Assembly: GCA_929200535.1 (NCBI GenBank)
Contig: CAKMZV010000010.1
Coordinates: 1 to 61,215, forward strand
Source of the DNA: an uncultured Gammaproteobacteria bacterium
GTDB taxonomy: Bacteria > Pseudomonadota > Gammaproteobacteria > CAKMZV01
DNA length: 61,215 bases
Reading direction: 5' to 3'
Shown in pieces: positions 53,467 through 61,215 of this stretch. The position numbers and the translations under genes were made by a program. Each line of letters begins with the position of its first letter. Within the stretch, counting starts at the first letter, position 1. The notes under the pieces are model-generated. The model was not told the DNA's origin. It saw only the letters and a list, made by a program, of their open reading frames with translations, and searched no databases.

Positions 53467-54294
53467 TTATTTTTGGCAAGTAGGGCAATAAAAAGTAGCT
53501 CGTTGTGCTTGAATAATTTTTTGGATGGATTGCTGGCATTTGTGGCAGGGTTCTTTTTCTCGACCATACACATTTAGAGAAAGCTGAAAATAACCGGTTT
53601 TATTATTTGGATTGATAAAATCTTTTAGCGTTGTTCCGCCTGCCTTAACGGCTTGATTTAAGACACAAATAATTGCCTCGACTAATTTTTCTAATTTTGC
53701 TTTGCTAATGCGATGTGCTAATTTTTTTGGATTGATTCCTGCGAGAAACAAAGCTTCATTCGCATAAATATTTCCCACCCCAACAATAATTTTTTGGTTC
53801 ATTAGTGTTGGCTTAATGGGTGTTTTTCGGTTTTTTAATGCTTTTTTTAAAAAATCTATATCAAAGTCATAAGGGAAATTAGGGTTTTCAATGGGCTCTA
53901 TTCCAAGATGAGAAAAACCTGTATGGTTAGTGGCTTGTCCCTCAATCCATTGAAAGCTCCCAAAGCGTCTGCTATCGTTATATCGTAGGCAAAAATCATC
54001 AAAATCAATTTGTAGGTGATCATGCTTTAAACGCTCGGCAGATTTATCGGTCAGTTTCCAATGCCCACTCATCCCAAGATGAGAAAGCAAAAAGCCATTT
54101 GAGGCTTGAAAAATCAGATATTTAGCACGTCTTTGTACATCGCAAATAGTTTGCTGATATGCCTGCTTAATCACAGTACCATCAACTTTCCAACGTAAGT
54201 TAGGATTGTATAGATTGATATTGGTAATTTTTTGCCCTAAGATATGGGGCAATAACGCCCTACGTGTTGTTTCAACTTCAGGCAGTTCAGGCAC
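53467..54294 (-). CDS. mutM: Formamidopyrimidine-DNA glycosylase
   Basis: The 275-residue base-excision repair enzyme removes 8-oxoguanine. It begins PELPEVETTRR, the catalytic Pro2/Glu3 start that requires removal of the initiator Met. VGNIYANEALFLAGI is the helix-two-turn-helix, and the C-terminal zinc finger is visible as CHKC and CPTC. All catalytic features are present and the length is normal. Confidence 0.96.
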   Translation of the reverse strand: MPELPEVETTRRALLPHILGQKITNINLYNPNLRWKVDGTVIKQAYQQTICDVQRRAKYLIFQASNGFLLSHLGMSGHWKLTDKSAERLKHDHLQIDFDDFCLRYNDSRRFGSFQWIEGQATNHTGFSHLGIEPIENPNFPYDFDIDFLKKALKNRKTPIKPTLMNQKIIVGVGNIYANEALFLAGINPKKLAHRISKAKLEKLVEAIICVLNQAVKAGGTTLKDFINPNNKTGYFQLSLNVYGREKEPCHKCQQSIQKIIQAQRATFYCPTCQK

Positions 54295-54327
54295 AGGGTG
54301 AGTTAAACTAACGAGTAGAAAAAAGAA

Positions 54328-54789
54328 CTAAGCGGCTAATAGATGGTAGCCTGTTTCGTCATATTTAATATTAATTGAAGTAGTTTCTGCCACTTTAGAA
54401 TATGTGGAAGGGATTTGGCTATTCTGTTTCCAGCACGGTAAATTTTGATTTTCTTGTTGATATTTGTGTTTAAAAAATTGTCGAAAAGTAAAATCTAATT
54501 GATCGCTAACACAATCTGTTTTTTGCCACTGTAATAAGGTGGTGGAATCAACCGATAATTGCTCAGCAATTGCTTCTATACTCATACCCAATTCAGCACG
54601 GAGAAAATAAAATTCTTTTCCAGTAAGATTTCTTTCCTCTTCAAGTAAAGATTTTGCGATTAGACAGTGCAACTCCCCTATAGCAGGAATATGTATGTAG
54701 CTATGTCCGCCATCATCTTCAATTTTAAGACCTTGAACGTAGATATTCTCTAATCCACATTCGGTATATTGATGCAATTCAGTATTCAT
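54328..54789 (-). CDS. HTH-like protein next to DUF4258 (antitoxin-like)
   Basis: The 153-residue protein has a central helix-turn-helix pattern, RAELGMSIEAIAEQLSVDST (about residues 64-83), as in MqsA-type and XRE antitoxins. The N-terminal part holds VQGLKIEDDGGHSYI, and LTGKEFYFL precedes the HTH. It follows the DUF4258 gene by 16 bp. The order toxin-like then HTH antitoxin resembles mqsRA-type modules. It is unlike any enzyme; the antitoxin function is inferred from domain and context. Confidence 0.6.
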   Translation of the reverse strand: MNTELHQYTECGLENIYVQGLKIEDDGGHSYIHIPAIGELHCLIAKSLLEEERNLTGKEFYFLRAELGMSIEAIAEQLSVDSTTLLQWQKTDCVSDQLDFTFRQFFKHKYQQENQNLPCWKQNSQIPSTYSKVAETTSINIKYDETGYHLLAA

Positions 54790-54805
54790 AGTTACATTAT
54801 ATTAT

Positions 54806-55144
54806 TTAATTTTTACTGTAAAAAGCTGTAATAATTTTATATCCTTTTTTTCCTGGGATAATAACAATTTCAATTTTTTTGTTATCAAAATCGTTTCCTA
54901 TAACACGAAATTTGAAACAATTTAGGCGAGTAGAGCGTTGTATGTGTTTTAAGTTGAATTTGTTCCTAAGAATATATTGTATTTGCCCAGTTTTGATGCT
55001 TCGTTCAATGTATTTTTCTTCTGCATGCTTAGAAGGTGTTATCACCAAGTCAGTTCCTAGATTTGTTGATAACTCAATTAAATGGCTCTGCCATTCAGTA
55101 AACAAAATAGTTGTTTTTTTGCTAAGTGCAGAAAAATTTGCCAT
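54806..55144 (-). CDS. DUF4258 protein (toxin-like)
   Basis: The 112-residue protein has the DUF4258 pattern: TPSKHAEEKYIERSIKTGQIQYIL, then FRVIGNDFDNKKIEIVIIP and the end GYKIITAFY. His/Arg-rich segments around residues 35-55 recall RelE/MqsR-like RNase toxins. It precedes the HTH gene by 16 bp, so the pair forms a compact two-gene unit between rpmG and mutM. Toxic activity is not shown. Confidence 0.6.
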   Translation of the reverse strand: MANFSALSKKTTILFTEWQSHLIELSTNLGTDLVITPSKHAEEKYIERSIKTGQIQYILRNKFNLKHIQRSTRLNCFKFRVIGNDFDNKKIEIVIIPGKKGYKIITAFYSKN

Positions 55145-55202
55145 AACTTTGAGTTAGATAACACAAACTTATGAAAGCAACCTTTGCTGCTTTGCACTCA
55201 GG

Positions 55203-55358
55203 TTATTTAATTTTGCTTTCTTTGTAGATAGTATGTTTGCGAACAACGGGATCAAATTTTTTAATTTGAATCTTATCTGGGGTATTTTTTTTATTTTTAA
55301 TTGTGGTGTAAAAATGCCCAGTTCCTTCGCTTGAAACTAATTTGATTTTTTCTCTCAT
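55203..55358 (-). CDS. rpmG: 50S ribosomal protein L33 (bL33)
   Basis: A 51-codon frame from ATG 55358 to TAA 55205-55203 encodes [20 protein letters not shown], continuing through NKKNTP and [19 protein letters not shown]. This is the bL33 family pattern, basic and without the zinc-binding Cys pairs (the Cys-minus form). It starts 6 bp after the rpmB stop, giving the usual rpmB-rpmG operon. Confidence 0.93.
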   Translation of the reverse strand: MREKIKLVSSEGTGHFYTTIKNKKNTPDKIQIKKFDPVVRKHTIYKESKIK

Positions 55359-55364
55359 AATTTA

Positions 55365-55601
55365 CTAAACTTTAACGCCGTTAGAACGAACTTGTTTTAA
55401 TACCTCGTCAATGCCATTTTTATCGATTAGGCGCAAACCTTTTGAAGACACAGTGAGTTTAACCCATTTATTTTCACTTTCGACCCAAAAGCGGTGAGAG
55501 TGTAAATTAGGTAAAAATCGACGTTTTGTACGACGATGTGAATGGGATACATTGTTCCCAACCATCGGCTTTACGCCAGTAACCTGACAAATTTTAGACA
55601 T
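55365..55601 (-). CDS. rpmB: 50S ribosomal protein L28 (bL28)
   Basis: The 78-residue protein begins [20 protein letters not shown], followed by [19 protein letters not shown], the classic bL28 pattern. It is co-transcribed with rpmG immediately downstream. Its upstream region (55602-55929) contains a candidate promoter. Confidence 0.96.
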   Translation of the reverse strand: MSKICQVTGVKPMVGNNVSHSHRRTKRRFLPNLHSHRFWVESENKWVKLTVSSKGLRLIDKNGIDEVLKQVRSNGVKV

Positions 55602-55929
55602 TTTTTAAGACCTCATAAACATTTGTAAATTTCAAAAATTAAGGCTATCTCTATTTAGATTAAGAAGTGGAAAAAGCAAATAATAACGCCGACAGAGCCC
55701 CGTTTTTTTATGCACTTCATAACTAAGAGATGTAACCCCAATCAATAAATTATCCTATAAACTCCTTATTATTGCAATCCATTTAGGGTATGCAACGGAT
55801 AAAATTTCGCTTTATTAGAGAAATAGACAGGGCTATTTTTTCAGAGTTATTTTTATTTTTTTAGAAGTTTGTAATAGTAAAAATTTATTCGATAGCATTG
55901 AAAAAAATGATTACTAACTATTAAAAGGG
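55602..55929. other. Gene-free stretch between corC and rpmB
   Basis: This 328-bp interval has no convincing ORF, repeat or RNA gene. It holds a candidate rpmB promoter (described separately) and several T-rich tracts. No clear hairpin terminator for the corC transcript is seen. Confidence 0.6.
55767..55795 (-). promoter_or_regulatory. Putative rpmB-rpmG promoter
   Basis: On the minus strand TTGCAT (55795-55790) and ATAATA (55772-55767) are separated by exactly 17 bp, a plausible sigma-70 promoter about 165 bp before the rpmB start codon. The -10 matches the consensus imperfectly, so confidence is low. Confidence 0.3.
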
Positions 55930-56847
55930 CTACTCGTTTTCGTTTTCTTGCTCAAAACCCTTATTGCGTTTTTTCACGCTGACAAGATAAATTCTGCGAC
56001 TATCGGCTTTGAGGATTTTAAACATCATATGTTCAATGGGGATTTTTTCCCCTTGATTAGGCACTCTTTCATAATGCGATAAGATAAGCCCGGCAACCGT
56101 CTCCCCTTGAGATGGGGAGAAGCTGCAATTAAAATGTTCATTGAATTTTTCTAATGGGGTTAATCCTTTGACTGTCGATTGGTGTTCATGATCTAAAATC
56201 CACATTATTTCATCATCATCATATTCATCACGAATTTCTCCCACAATTTGCTCAAGCACGTCCTCAATCGTAATTAAACCTGTGAGTTGTTGGTGTTCAT
56301 CGACAACGAGGGCGAGATGATTTTTACCATTACGAAATTGATTGAGAAGTACGGATAGACGTGTTGATTCAGGGACGGTCTCATATTGTCTGGTCAGCTC
56401 TATGAGATTGAAATCTGCCCAAGGGTCTATTCCTTCAAGGGTATTTTGTAAGAAGTTATTTTGTCTTTTAAGCAGGAATTGCACTAAATCTTTAACATAC
56501 AGCAACCCTTGAGGAACGCCAGAATCATCAACCACAGGATAGCGAGAATGTAAGCTATTTGAGATATGTTGTTGCACTTCAAGAGCGTTAGCAGATAGCT
56601 CTATTGTTTGCATAGAGGGTAATGGGATCATTATATTGCGTACTCGTAAATCATCAATGGCGAGCACGCTTTCGAGCATTGTTAGAGTTTCACTGCCGAT
56701 AACTCCTAATTCTTGCGACTCTTGCAGATGAGTTTTGAGAGTATCAAGATCTTCAATTTTAATATCGAGAAGATGGATAATTTTTTGTCGTAGCCAAGCG
56801 AGCAAACTTCTCGAAGACGGAGGTTCGGCTTTTTCTTTTTTTGTCAT
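55930..56847 (-). CDS. corC: CorC/HlyC-family CBS-domain protein
   Basis: The 305-residue protein has two CBS domains (VRNIMIPLPSM to PVVDDSGVPQGLLYVKDL, and HLALVVDEHQQLTGLITIEDVLEQIVGEI) followed by a CorC_HlyC transporter-associated domain (GETVAGLILSH, RIYLVSVKKRN). E. coli CorC takes part in magnesium/cobalt efflux. It lies 6 bp after ybeY. In E. coli lnt follows corC; here rpmB lies beyond a 328-bp gap. Confidence 0.92.
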   Translation of the reverse strand: MTKKEKAEPPSSRSLLAWLRQKIIHLLDIKIEDLDTLKTHLQESQELGVIGSETLTMLESVLAIDDLRVRNIMIPLPSMQTIELSANALEVQQHISNSLHSRYPVVDDSGVPQGLLYVKDLVQFLLKRQNNFLQNTLEGIDPWADFNLIELTRQYETVPESTRLSVLLNQFRNGKNHLALVVDEHQQLTGLITIEDVLEQIVGEIRDEYDDDEIMWILDHEHQSTVKGLTPLEKFNEHFNCSFSPSQGETVAGLILSHYERVPNQGEKIPIEHMMFKILKADSRRIYLVSVKKRNKGFEQENENE

Positions 56848-56853
56848 TTCAGT

Positions 56854-57315
56854 TTATTTATTAATCTCCCAAGGGTCATTGAATTTAAGGTCTTGCATAA
56901 TTTTACTCTCTAATTGCTCCATTTCTTGTTGATCTTCAGGTAATTGATGATCATAACCGAGCAAATGTAGAACACTATGAATAACAATATGTGCCCAATG
57001 ATCTTGTAATTCACAGTCTAATTTTTTAGCATCTTCTTGTAGAACGTCAGGACAGATAGCAATATCACCAAGGTAAGGTAAGCTTGGATTGATTTCTTGT
57101 TGATAATCATCATGGTAAGGAAATGAGAGCACATCGGTTGCTTGTTTTTTTTGCCGATATTGAGAGTTTAACTCAATCATTTGTTCCTTGCTGATAATTT
57201 TTATAGTCAGTTGTGCATCTTGTCCACCTAAGGTAGTGGCTACCCATAAATCAAAGAGTTCTTTATGTGGTATATCGGTAGAGTCAATGCTATTATCAAG
57301 TTCTAACCAGTGCAT
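56854..57315 (-). CDS. ybeY: Endoribonuclease YbeY
   Basis: The 153-residue UPF0054 protein has the zinc-binding H-x3-H-x5-H motif in HIVIHSVLHLLGYDH (about residues 110-125) and RQKKQATDVLSFPY earlier. It acts in 16S rRNA 3' maturation and ribosome quality control. It is followed by corC. The upstream phoH is separated by a 159-bp MITE-like repeat, whereas phoH-ybeY are usually adjacent or overlapping. Confidence 0.94.
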   Translation of the reverse strand: MHWLELDNSIDSTDIPHKELFDLWVATTLGGQDAQLTIKIISKEQMIELNSQYRQKKQATDVLSFPYHDDYQQEINPSLPYLGDIAICPDVLQEDAKKLDCELQDHWAHIVIHSVLHLLGYDHQLPEDQQEMEQLESKIMQDLKFNDPWEINK

Positions 57316-57334
57316 AGTTTATTTTTTAGGGTTT

Positions 57335-57493
57335 GAGGCCTTTGCACAAAAGATATGACAAGTAAAAAAGTAAAAAAACGTCCTGATTTTCGTTGTGAAA
57401 CTTGCGAAGACCGACGTATTAGCTACGTTTCACGCCTCAATCAGAACGATTTTTTATCTTTTTTCTTTTGCCATACTTTTATGCAAAGGTCTC
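57335..57493. mobile_element. MITE-like palindromic element, copy 3, between phoH and ybeY
   Basis: The most complete copy, 159 bp, has near-perfect terminal inverted repeats (AGGCCTTTGCA / TGCAAAGGTCT). The whole element folds into an imperfect hairpin: ACGTCCTGATT with AATCAGAACG, and GTGAAAC with GTTTCAC around a short tip. It contains no transposase and would be mobilised in trans. It starts 19 bp before ybeY's start side and ends 5 bp from the phoH stop. The transcript through it could form a strong secondary structure between the two coding regions. Confidence 0.88.
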
Positions 57494-57498
57494 TTAGT

Positions 57499-58479
57499 TT
57501 ATTGCTTAGCGTGCCCTTCATAGGCTTGGGTAATCAATTGAACAATTTTATGTCTTCTTACATCTTGGGGTTGAAGATGGATAAAATCAATACCTTCAAT
57601 GTTTTTTAAGATAGACTGGGCAGAATTTAAGCCAGATTTTTCTGCTGGTATATCAAGTTGAGTGCTATCTCCAGTAATAGCAACCTTAGAATCATAACCC
57701 ACCCGAGTAAGGAACATCTTCATTTGCTCATTAGTCGTATTTTGTGCCTCATCAAGGATGATAAAACTTTCACTCAACGTACGCCCACGCATAAAAGCCA
57801 AAGGGACAATTTCAATAATATTATTTTCAATCATCTTATGCACCTCTTGTTTATTAATGATTTGATACATTGCATCATAAAGTGGCTGTAAATAAGGAAA
57901 GGTTTTTTCAATCAAATCACCGGGAAGAAAACCGAGCTGCTCACCAGCCTCAACCACTGGGCGTGTCAGAATAATACGCTTATATTTCTCTTCTTTAAGC
58001 ATTTTTAGTGCCATCACAATAGCAAGAAAGGTTTTTCCTGTGCCAGCTGGTCCAATAGCAAACGTAATGGTATTATTTTTATTTTGTAACGCCTTGAGAT
58101 AAGCAATCTGGTTTGGGGTAGTAATTTTAATGGGTTTTTTATTCACTTCAATCGTAATGCCTTTGTGAATATCTGATTTTGCAGAATGATTATCGGCAGA
58201 TTGCGTAGCACCATTGCTATTATCTAACATTGTAAGATGAATTTGTTTACGATTAAAAGGGGTGCTTTTAGCATTTTTATAGAGGGCTTTAAGTGTTTGT
58301 GTTGCTTGCTCTACTTGCGGTTTTTCCCCCTGAATTTTAAAATTAAAACCTCGATGATTGATCTGTACGGAAAAATGATGCTCTATGGTAGTAATATACT
58401 CATTATGATAACCGCATAGATTTTGCAATAGCGTATTATCTTCGGGTTGTAGATGGAGCGTTTGTTGATGCATCCTCAA
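57499..58479 (-). CDS. phoH: PhoH-like ATPase (YbeZ)
   Basis: The 326-residue protein has an N-terminal KH-like region, Walker [16 protein letters not shown] (about residue 144) and Walker [12 protein letters not shown], with [11 protein letters not shown] and [18 protein letters not shown] downstream. YbeZ is an ATP-binding partner of YbeY. Its ATG overlaps the miaB stop by 4 bp, so miaB-phoH are coupled. Confidence 0.94.
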   Translation of the reverse strand: MRMHQQTLHLQPEDNTLLQNLCGYHNEYITTIEHHFSVQINHRGFNFKIQGEKPQVEQATQTLKALYKNAKSTPFNRKQIHLTMLDNSNGATQSADNHSAKSDIHKGITIEVNKKPIKITTPNQIAYLKALQNKNNTITFAIGPAGTGKTFLAIVMALKMLKEEKYKRIILTRPVVEAGEQLGFLPGDLIEKTFPYLQPLYDAMYQIINKQEVHKMIENNIIEIVPLAFMRGRTLSESFIILDEAQNTTNEQMKMFLTRVGYDSKVAITGDSTQLDIPAEKSGLNSAQSILKNIEGIDFIHLQPQDVRRHKIVQLITQAYEGHAKQ

Positions 58480-59894
58480 AGCAAAACTCCCCTAAAAGAA
58501 TTTGTTAATCGTTCGGTGATTTTCACCTCAACAAACTGCCCGATTAAATCGGTATCAGCAGAAAAATTAACCACCACATTATTATCCGCTCTACCAGCGA
58601 CTTGATTATCACTCTTTCTTGATAACCGCTCTATTAAAACGGCTTGCGTTGTCCCAACGAGTTGATTTTCAATCTCTTCGGTTTGCTGAGCTAACAATTC
58701 TTGAAGACGATAAAGCCGTTGTTTTTTGGTTTCTAAAGGGACATCATCGGGCAATGCAGAAGCAGGTGTGCCGGGGCGTGCGCTATAAATAAAACTAAAA
58801 GAACGACTAAATTTAACTTCCTCCACGAGGCGATAAGTTTGCATAAAATCCTCCTCCGTCTCTCCTGGAAAGCCCACGATAAAATCAGAAGAAAGATGAA
58901 TATCTGGCTTGATTTCACGCAAACGGCGAATAATATTTTTATACTCCAAAGCCGTATAACCTCTCTTCATTCTATTTAAAATACTATCTGATCCTGACTG
59001 CACAGGCAAATGGAGTTGATTTGCCAATTGAGGAATAGATTGAAAACATTGGATAATATCATTTGTCATCTCCATAGGATGAGAAGTTGTAAAACGTAAG
59101 CGATCGATATGTTCAATCGTTGCCACCTCCGTGAGCAACGTTGAAAAATCACAAGGCGAGCCATCCTCAAATTCGGCAATATAAGCATTAACATTTTGCC
59201 CAAGCAAAGTAACTTCACGTACCCCTTGTCTTGAAAGCTCACGTACCTCCTCCATTACCGAAAGATAAGGGCGGCTAAATTCTTCCCCACGAGTATAAGG
59301 GACCACACAAAAAGAACAATATTTGCTACACCCCTCCATAATTGAAACAAAAGCACTCACCCCATTTGCCACTGGAATAGGCAAACGATCGAATTTTTCA
59401 ACCTCTGGAAAGGAAATATCCATACTCAATGGAATTTTCAAATGGCTCTGCTTACCCTTAATCGTTTGCTCTAATAACTGTGGCAGACGATGCAAGGTTT
59501 GTGGTCCAAAAACAATATCCACAAAAGGAGCTCTGCGGCGAATAAGCTCACCCTCTTGCGAAGCGACACACCCCCCAACACAAATAATTCTGCCTGCTTT
59601 TTTTTCCTTCCATTTTTTCCAACGCCCAAGCAATGTAAACACCTTCTCTTGGGCCTTCTCACGCACAGAGCAAGTATTCACAATAGCCACCTCAGCGGAC
59701 TCTGTATCATCCACAAGATTTAGCCCATGGCTTTGTTGCAACAACTCACCAATTTTTTGTGAATCATATTCATTCATCTGGCACCCATAAGTTTGCACAA
59801 AAAGCCCCTTATTTTGATAATCCTTATTGGTAATTAAAGCGGAGCCACCCCCTTTTTCTGAAATAGGGGCAAGCGAAATTGTTTGAATACTCAT
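58476..59894 (-). CDS. miaB: tRNA-2-methylthio-N6-dimethylallyladenosine synthase MiaB
   Basis: The 472-residue radical-SAM methylthiotransferase has an N-terminal UPF0004 domain with its three cluster-binding Cys ([20 protein letters not shown] and VGGCVAS). The radical-SAM motif is [16 protein letters not shown] (CxxxCxxC), and the C-terminus is a TRAM domain. It methylthiolates i6A37 of tRNAs. It starts directly after the SURF1 stop, leading the miaB-phoH-ybeY-corC run. Confidence 0.96.
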   Translation of the reverse strand: MSIQTISLAPISEKGGGSALITNKDYQNKGLFVQTYGCQMNEYDSQKIGELLQQSHGLNLVDDTESAEVAIVNTCSVREKAQEKVFTLLGRWKKWKEKKAGRIICVGGCVASQEGELIRRRAPFVDIVFGPQTLHRLPQLLEQTIKGKQSHLKIPLSMDISFPEVEKFDRLPIPVANGVSAFVSIMEGCSKYCSFCVVPYTRGEEFSRPYLSVMEEVRELSRQGVREVTLLGQNVNAYIAEFEDGSPCDFSTLLTEVATIEHIDRLRFTTSHPMEMTNDIIQCFQSIPQLANQLHLPVQSGSDSILNRMKRGYTALEYKNIIRRLREIKPDIHLSSDFIVGFPGETEEDFMQTYRLVEEVKFSRSFSFIYSARPGTPASALPDDVPLETKKQRLYRLQELLAQQTEEIENQLVGTTQAVLIERLSRKSDNQVAGRADNNVVVNFSADTDLIGQFVEVKITERLTNSFRGVLL

Positions 59895-60656
59895 CTATAA
59901 AGTTGGTCGAAGATTCAATTTAATAAAAAGAAAAATCAAAATTAACGCAAATATAAACCACTGTAAAGCATAAGCATAATGCTTATCTGGCGAACCATAA
60001 ACAGGCTCCCAAAGAGTGCTTAATGACGAGCTTGGTGATTGCTTAACAAGACGAAACTGCAATGGCACAAGCGGATGATTAATTTCTTTAGCGATGCGTT
60101 GATGAAACACCTCTTGCACTACTTTAGGAAAACTCTGCGGATAAGGTGTATCGCTAAGGGTAAAACGTCTCGTAGGCAAAACCCAAACCCCCTCAAAAGT
60201 TTGTACTTCATTACTATCTACAAGAACCTTTTTAGATGAATAATGCCGCTTACTTATCCACCCTCGATTGACTAAAAAGACCGTTCCGTCCATTGCTTGA
60301 AAAGGCGTCAGCACCTCAAAACCTGCAACCCCATCATACGTAATATTATCTTGCAAATAATGATACTGTGCTACCCACTTTCCTTTAACTACATTTCGAC
60401 TATAAACAACCTCCTGCCACTGCTCTTCATCGCGATTTTCAAATAAACGGCTTGGATCAATCAATTTTGCAGGCTGCAAGGCTTTTTTTTCGGCAAGGGC
60501 AACAATTATCTTTTTTTCATCGGCACGTGATAACTGCCAACTGCACAAAGCCAGAAAGACACACAAAATTAGCACAAACAAAAACAACATAACATAACTT
60601 GTTTGCCATGTTTTAGAACCAAAGTTTAGAGAAATAATCGGAGAAATAAGCAACAA
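59895..60656 (-). CDS. SURF1 family cytochrome c oxidase assembly protein
   Basis: The 253-residue protein has transmembrane segments near both ends (VMLFLFVLILCVFLALCSW at 22-40 and YALQWFIFALILIFLFI at 229-245) and the family patterns LFLCSWQLSRADEKK-like, FLVNRGWISKRHY and GVWVLPTRRF. SURF1 assists assembly of heme-copper oxidase. An aa3-type oxidase is therefore likely in this organism, though its structural genes are not in the window. A divergent DUF2909 gene lies 65 bp away. Confidence 0.88.
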   Translation of the reverse strand: MLLISPIISLNFGSKTWQTSYVMLFLFVLILCVFLALCSWQLSRADEKKIIVALAEKKALQPAKLIDPSRLFENRDEEQWQEVVYSRNVVKGKWVAQYHYLQDNITYDGVAGFEVLTPFQAMDGTVFLVNRGWISKRHYSSKKVLVDSNEVQTFEGVWVLPTRRFTLSDTPYPQSFPKVVQEVFHQRIAKEINHPLVPLQFRLVKQSPSSSLSTLWEPVYGSPDKHYAYALQWFIFALILIFLFIKLNLRPTL

Positions 60657-60721
60657 TTAAGTGATTACAAAGTGGAAAGAGTAGAATTATAATTTAATCT
60701 TAAAAAATTTTAATTTATCTA

Positions 60722-60922
60722 ATGAAACTTGTAGTAATTATAATACTGTTGGTGATTATTGTCAGTTTATTTTCAGCGGCTTTCTACCTTATCAAAGGAG
60801 ATAATCCAGATAAATTAGTTCGTGCCCTTATATGGCGTGTTGGACTATCTATCTTTTTAATGACTACTCTTGCAATAGGCTACTATATGGGTCTAATCGT
60901 CCCCAACAACCCCCCGTTTTAA
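60722..60922 (+). CDS. DUF2909 twin-transmembrane protein
   Basis: The 66-residue protein has two transmembrane helices (VVIIILLVIIVSLFSAAFYL and WRVGLSIFLMTTLAIGYYMG) flanking a DNPDKLVRALIWRV loop, the DUF2909 pattern. These genes usually sit beside SURF1 and cytochrome oxidase genes, as here. It is divergent from SURF1, and the repeats at 60941-61166 follow it. Confidence 0.88.
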   Translation: MKLVVIIILLVIIVSLFSAAFYLIKGDNPDKLVRALIWRVGLSIFLMTTLAIGYYMGLIVPNNPPF

Positions 60923-60940
60923 TCGAATTATTAATAATTG

Positions 60941-61111
60941 TCAATGGTCAATTGTTAATGGTCAATTGTTAATTGTTAATGGTTAATTGTTAATTGTTAA
61001 TGGTCAATTGTTAATGGGGGACTCTGGCTCCCTCTCCCTGAGGGAGAGGGCTGGGGTGAGGGGGGGTTATTAATTGTTAATGGTTAATGGTTAATGGTCA
61101 ATGGTTAATTG
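60941..61111. repeat. Heptamer tandem repeats in two blocks
   Basis: Eleven head-to-tail heptamers (60941-61017) and six more (61070-61111) have the form T(T/C)AAT(T/G)G, varying only at two positions. They are interrupted by a GC-rich palindrome at 61030-61050. The pure 7-bp periodicity suggests slippage-prone DNA. No ORF crosses it. Confidence 0.9.
61030..61050. repeat. GC-rich perfect palindrome (CCCTCTCCCT-G-AGGGAGAGGG)
   Basis: Arms of 10 bp are perfectly complementary around a single G. The core, followed by GGGGTGAGGG, resembles short REP-like sequences reported from many bacteria. It stands out from the AT-rich surroundings and splits the heptamer repeat. Whether it works as a terminator is unclear because no T-run follows. 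Confidence 0.65.
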
Positions 61112-61117
61112 TTAAAA

Positions 61118-61166
61118 AAATCTGTGTAATCTGTGGATAATAATCTGTGAAGTCTGCGGATTTTTA
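61118..61166. repeat. Second copy of the TCTGTGTAATCTGTGG dispersed repeat
   Basis: The core here reads AATCTGTGTAATCTGTGG followed by ATAATAATCTGTGAAG and TCTGCGGATTTTT. It is nearly the reverse complement of 30157-30196. Two copies 31 kb apart, one at a defence-island border, indicate a family of small intergenic repeats. Confidence 0.75.
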
Positions 61167-61172
61167 CTTATT

Positions 61173-61201
61173 TTACTTAAATAAATAATTTGTGCTATAA
61201 T
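61173..61201 (+). promoter_or_regulatory. Putative promoter reading out of the right edge
   Basis: TGCTATAAT at 61193-61201 is an extended -10 with perfect TATAAT. A weak -35 (TTACTT, 61173-61178) is at 17-bp spacing. It would transcribe rightwards into sequence outside the window. Confidence 0.4.
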
Positions 61202-61215
61202 GATTTACATCACGT

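Noticed and set aside
55602-55929. A small RNA or riboswitch upstream of rpmB.
   Set aside because: No strong stem-loop or known riboswitch pattern could be made out by eye; only a possible promoter was kept.
60941-61111. Heptamer tract as part of a coding gene or CRISPR-like array.
   Set aside because: No frame stays open through it and there is no spacer structure; it is a simple tandem repeat.

Overview
The window is AT-rich, gene-dense DNA from a Gammaproteobacterium. The strongest sign is the order ygfB-pepP-ubiH-ubiI on one strand, typical of that class. SURF1 and a DUF2909 gene next to miaB-phoH-ybeY-corC, a DUF6279 lipoprotein, and a dihydroorotase-like pseudoenzyme of the Pseudomonas type agree with it. 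Genus cannot be named from this sequence. No rRNA, tRNA or CRISPR array was found.

Layout. (1) 1-12.0 kb, minus strand: a two-partner secretion locus with a Sel1-repeat protein, a TpsB transporter, a 2950-residue TpsA exoprotein and, overlapping its stop codon, a small lipoprotein that runs off the window. The TpsA C-terminus carries an alpha/beta-hydrolase-like Ser-Asp-His pattern. Together with the lipoprotein it looks like a contact-dependent lipase toxin with a periplasm-facing immunity protein. (2) 12.0-17.7 kb, minus: rlmB, rnr, a ubiI-like gene and ubiH. (3) 17.7-30.1 kb, minus: a defence island separating ubiH from pepP. It holds a type III restriction-modification pair (mod, res) joined by an unlisted 52-codon ORF, a DUF4917 (SIR2-like) gene, a RhuM fragment, DUF4391, a large PLD-SNF2 helicase with three direct repeats upstream, and an AAA ATPase/DUF4276 pair. 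(4) 30.3-33.8 kb, minus: pepP, ygfB, metG. (5) 34.0-42.6 kb: a VapBC-like pair, aroE, a CaiD-like crotonase, an NDP-forming acyl-CoA synthetase, a succinate-semialdehyde dehydrogenase, pcnB and a DUF6279 lipoprotein. (6) 42.8-49.4 kb, plus: a branched-chain-type ABC transporter (livG, livF, livH, livM) split in the middle by a second restriction-modification system whose first methyltransferase is frameshifted at an A8 tract. (7) 49.4-54.3 kb: a catalytically dead dihydroorotase homologue, metY, DUF4160/DUF2442, an HNH remnant, an NnrU protein and mutM. (8) 54.3-60.9 kb: a DUF4258/HTH pair, rpmG, rpmB, corC, ybeY, phoH, miaB, SURF1 and DUF2909, then a repeat-rich end.

Three copies of a long imperfect palindrome (about 159 bp when complete, ends like AGACCTTTGCA) are scattered in the window. 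One lies between livG and livF, one between ybeY and phoH, and one truncated copy lies after vapC. They look like MITEs derived from an insertion sequence. A second dispersed repeat (core TCTGTGTAATCTGTGGA) forms a hairpin at the defence-island border and recurs near the right end beside heptamer tandem repeats.

The general picture is a conserved chromosomal backbone whose operons have been opened at several places by defence genes, toxin-antitoxin-like pairs and small repeats.
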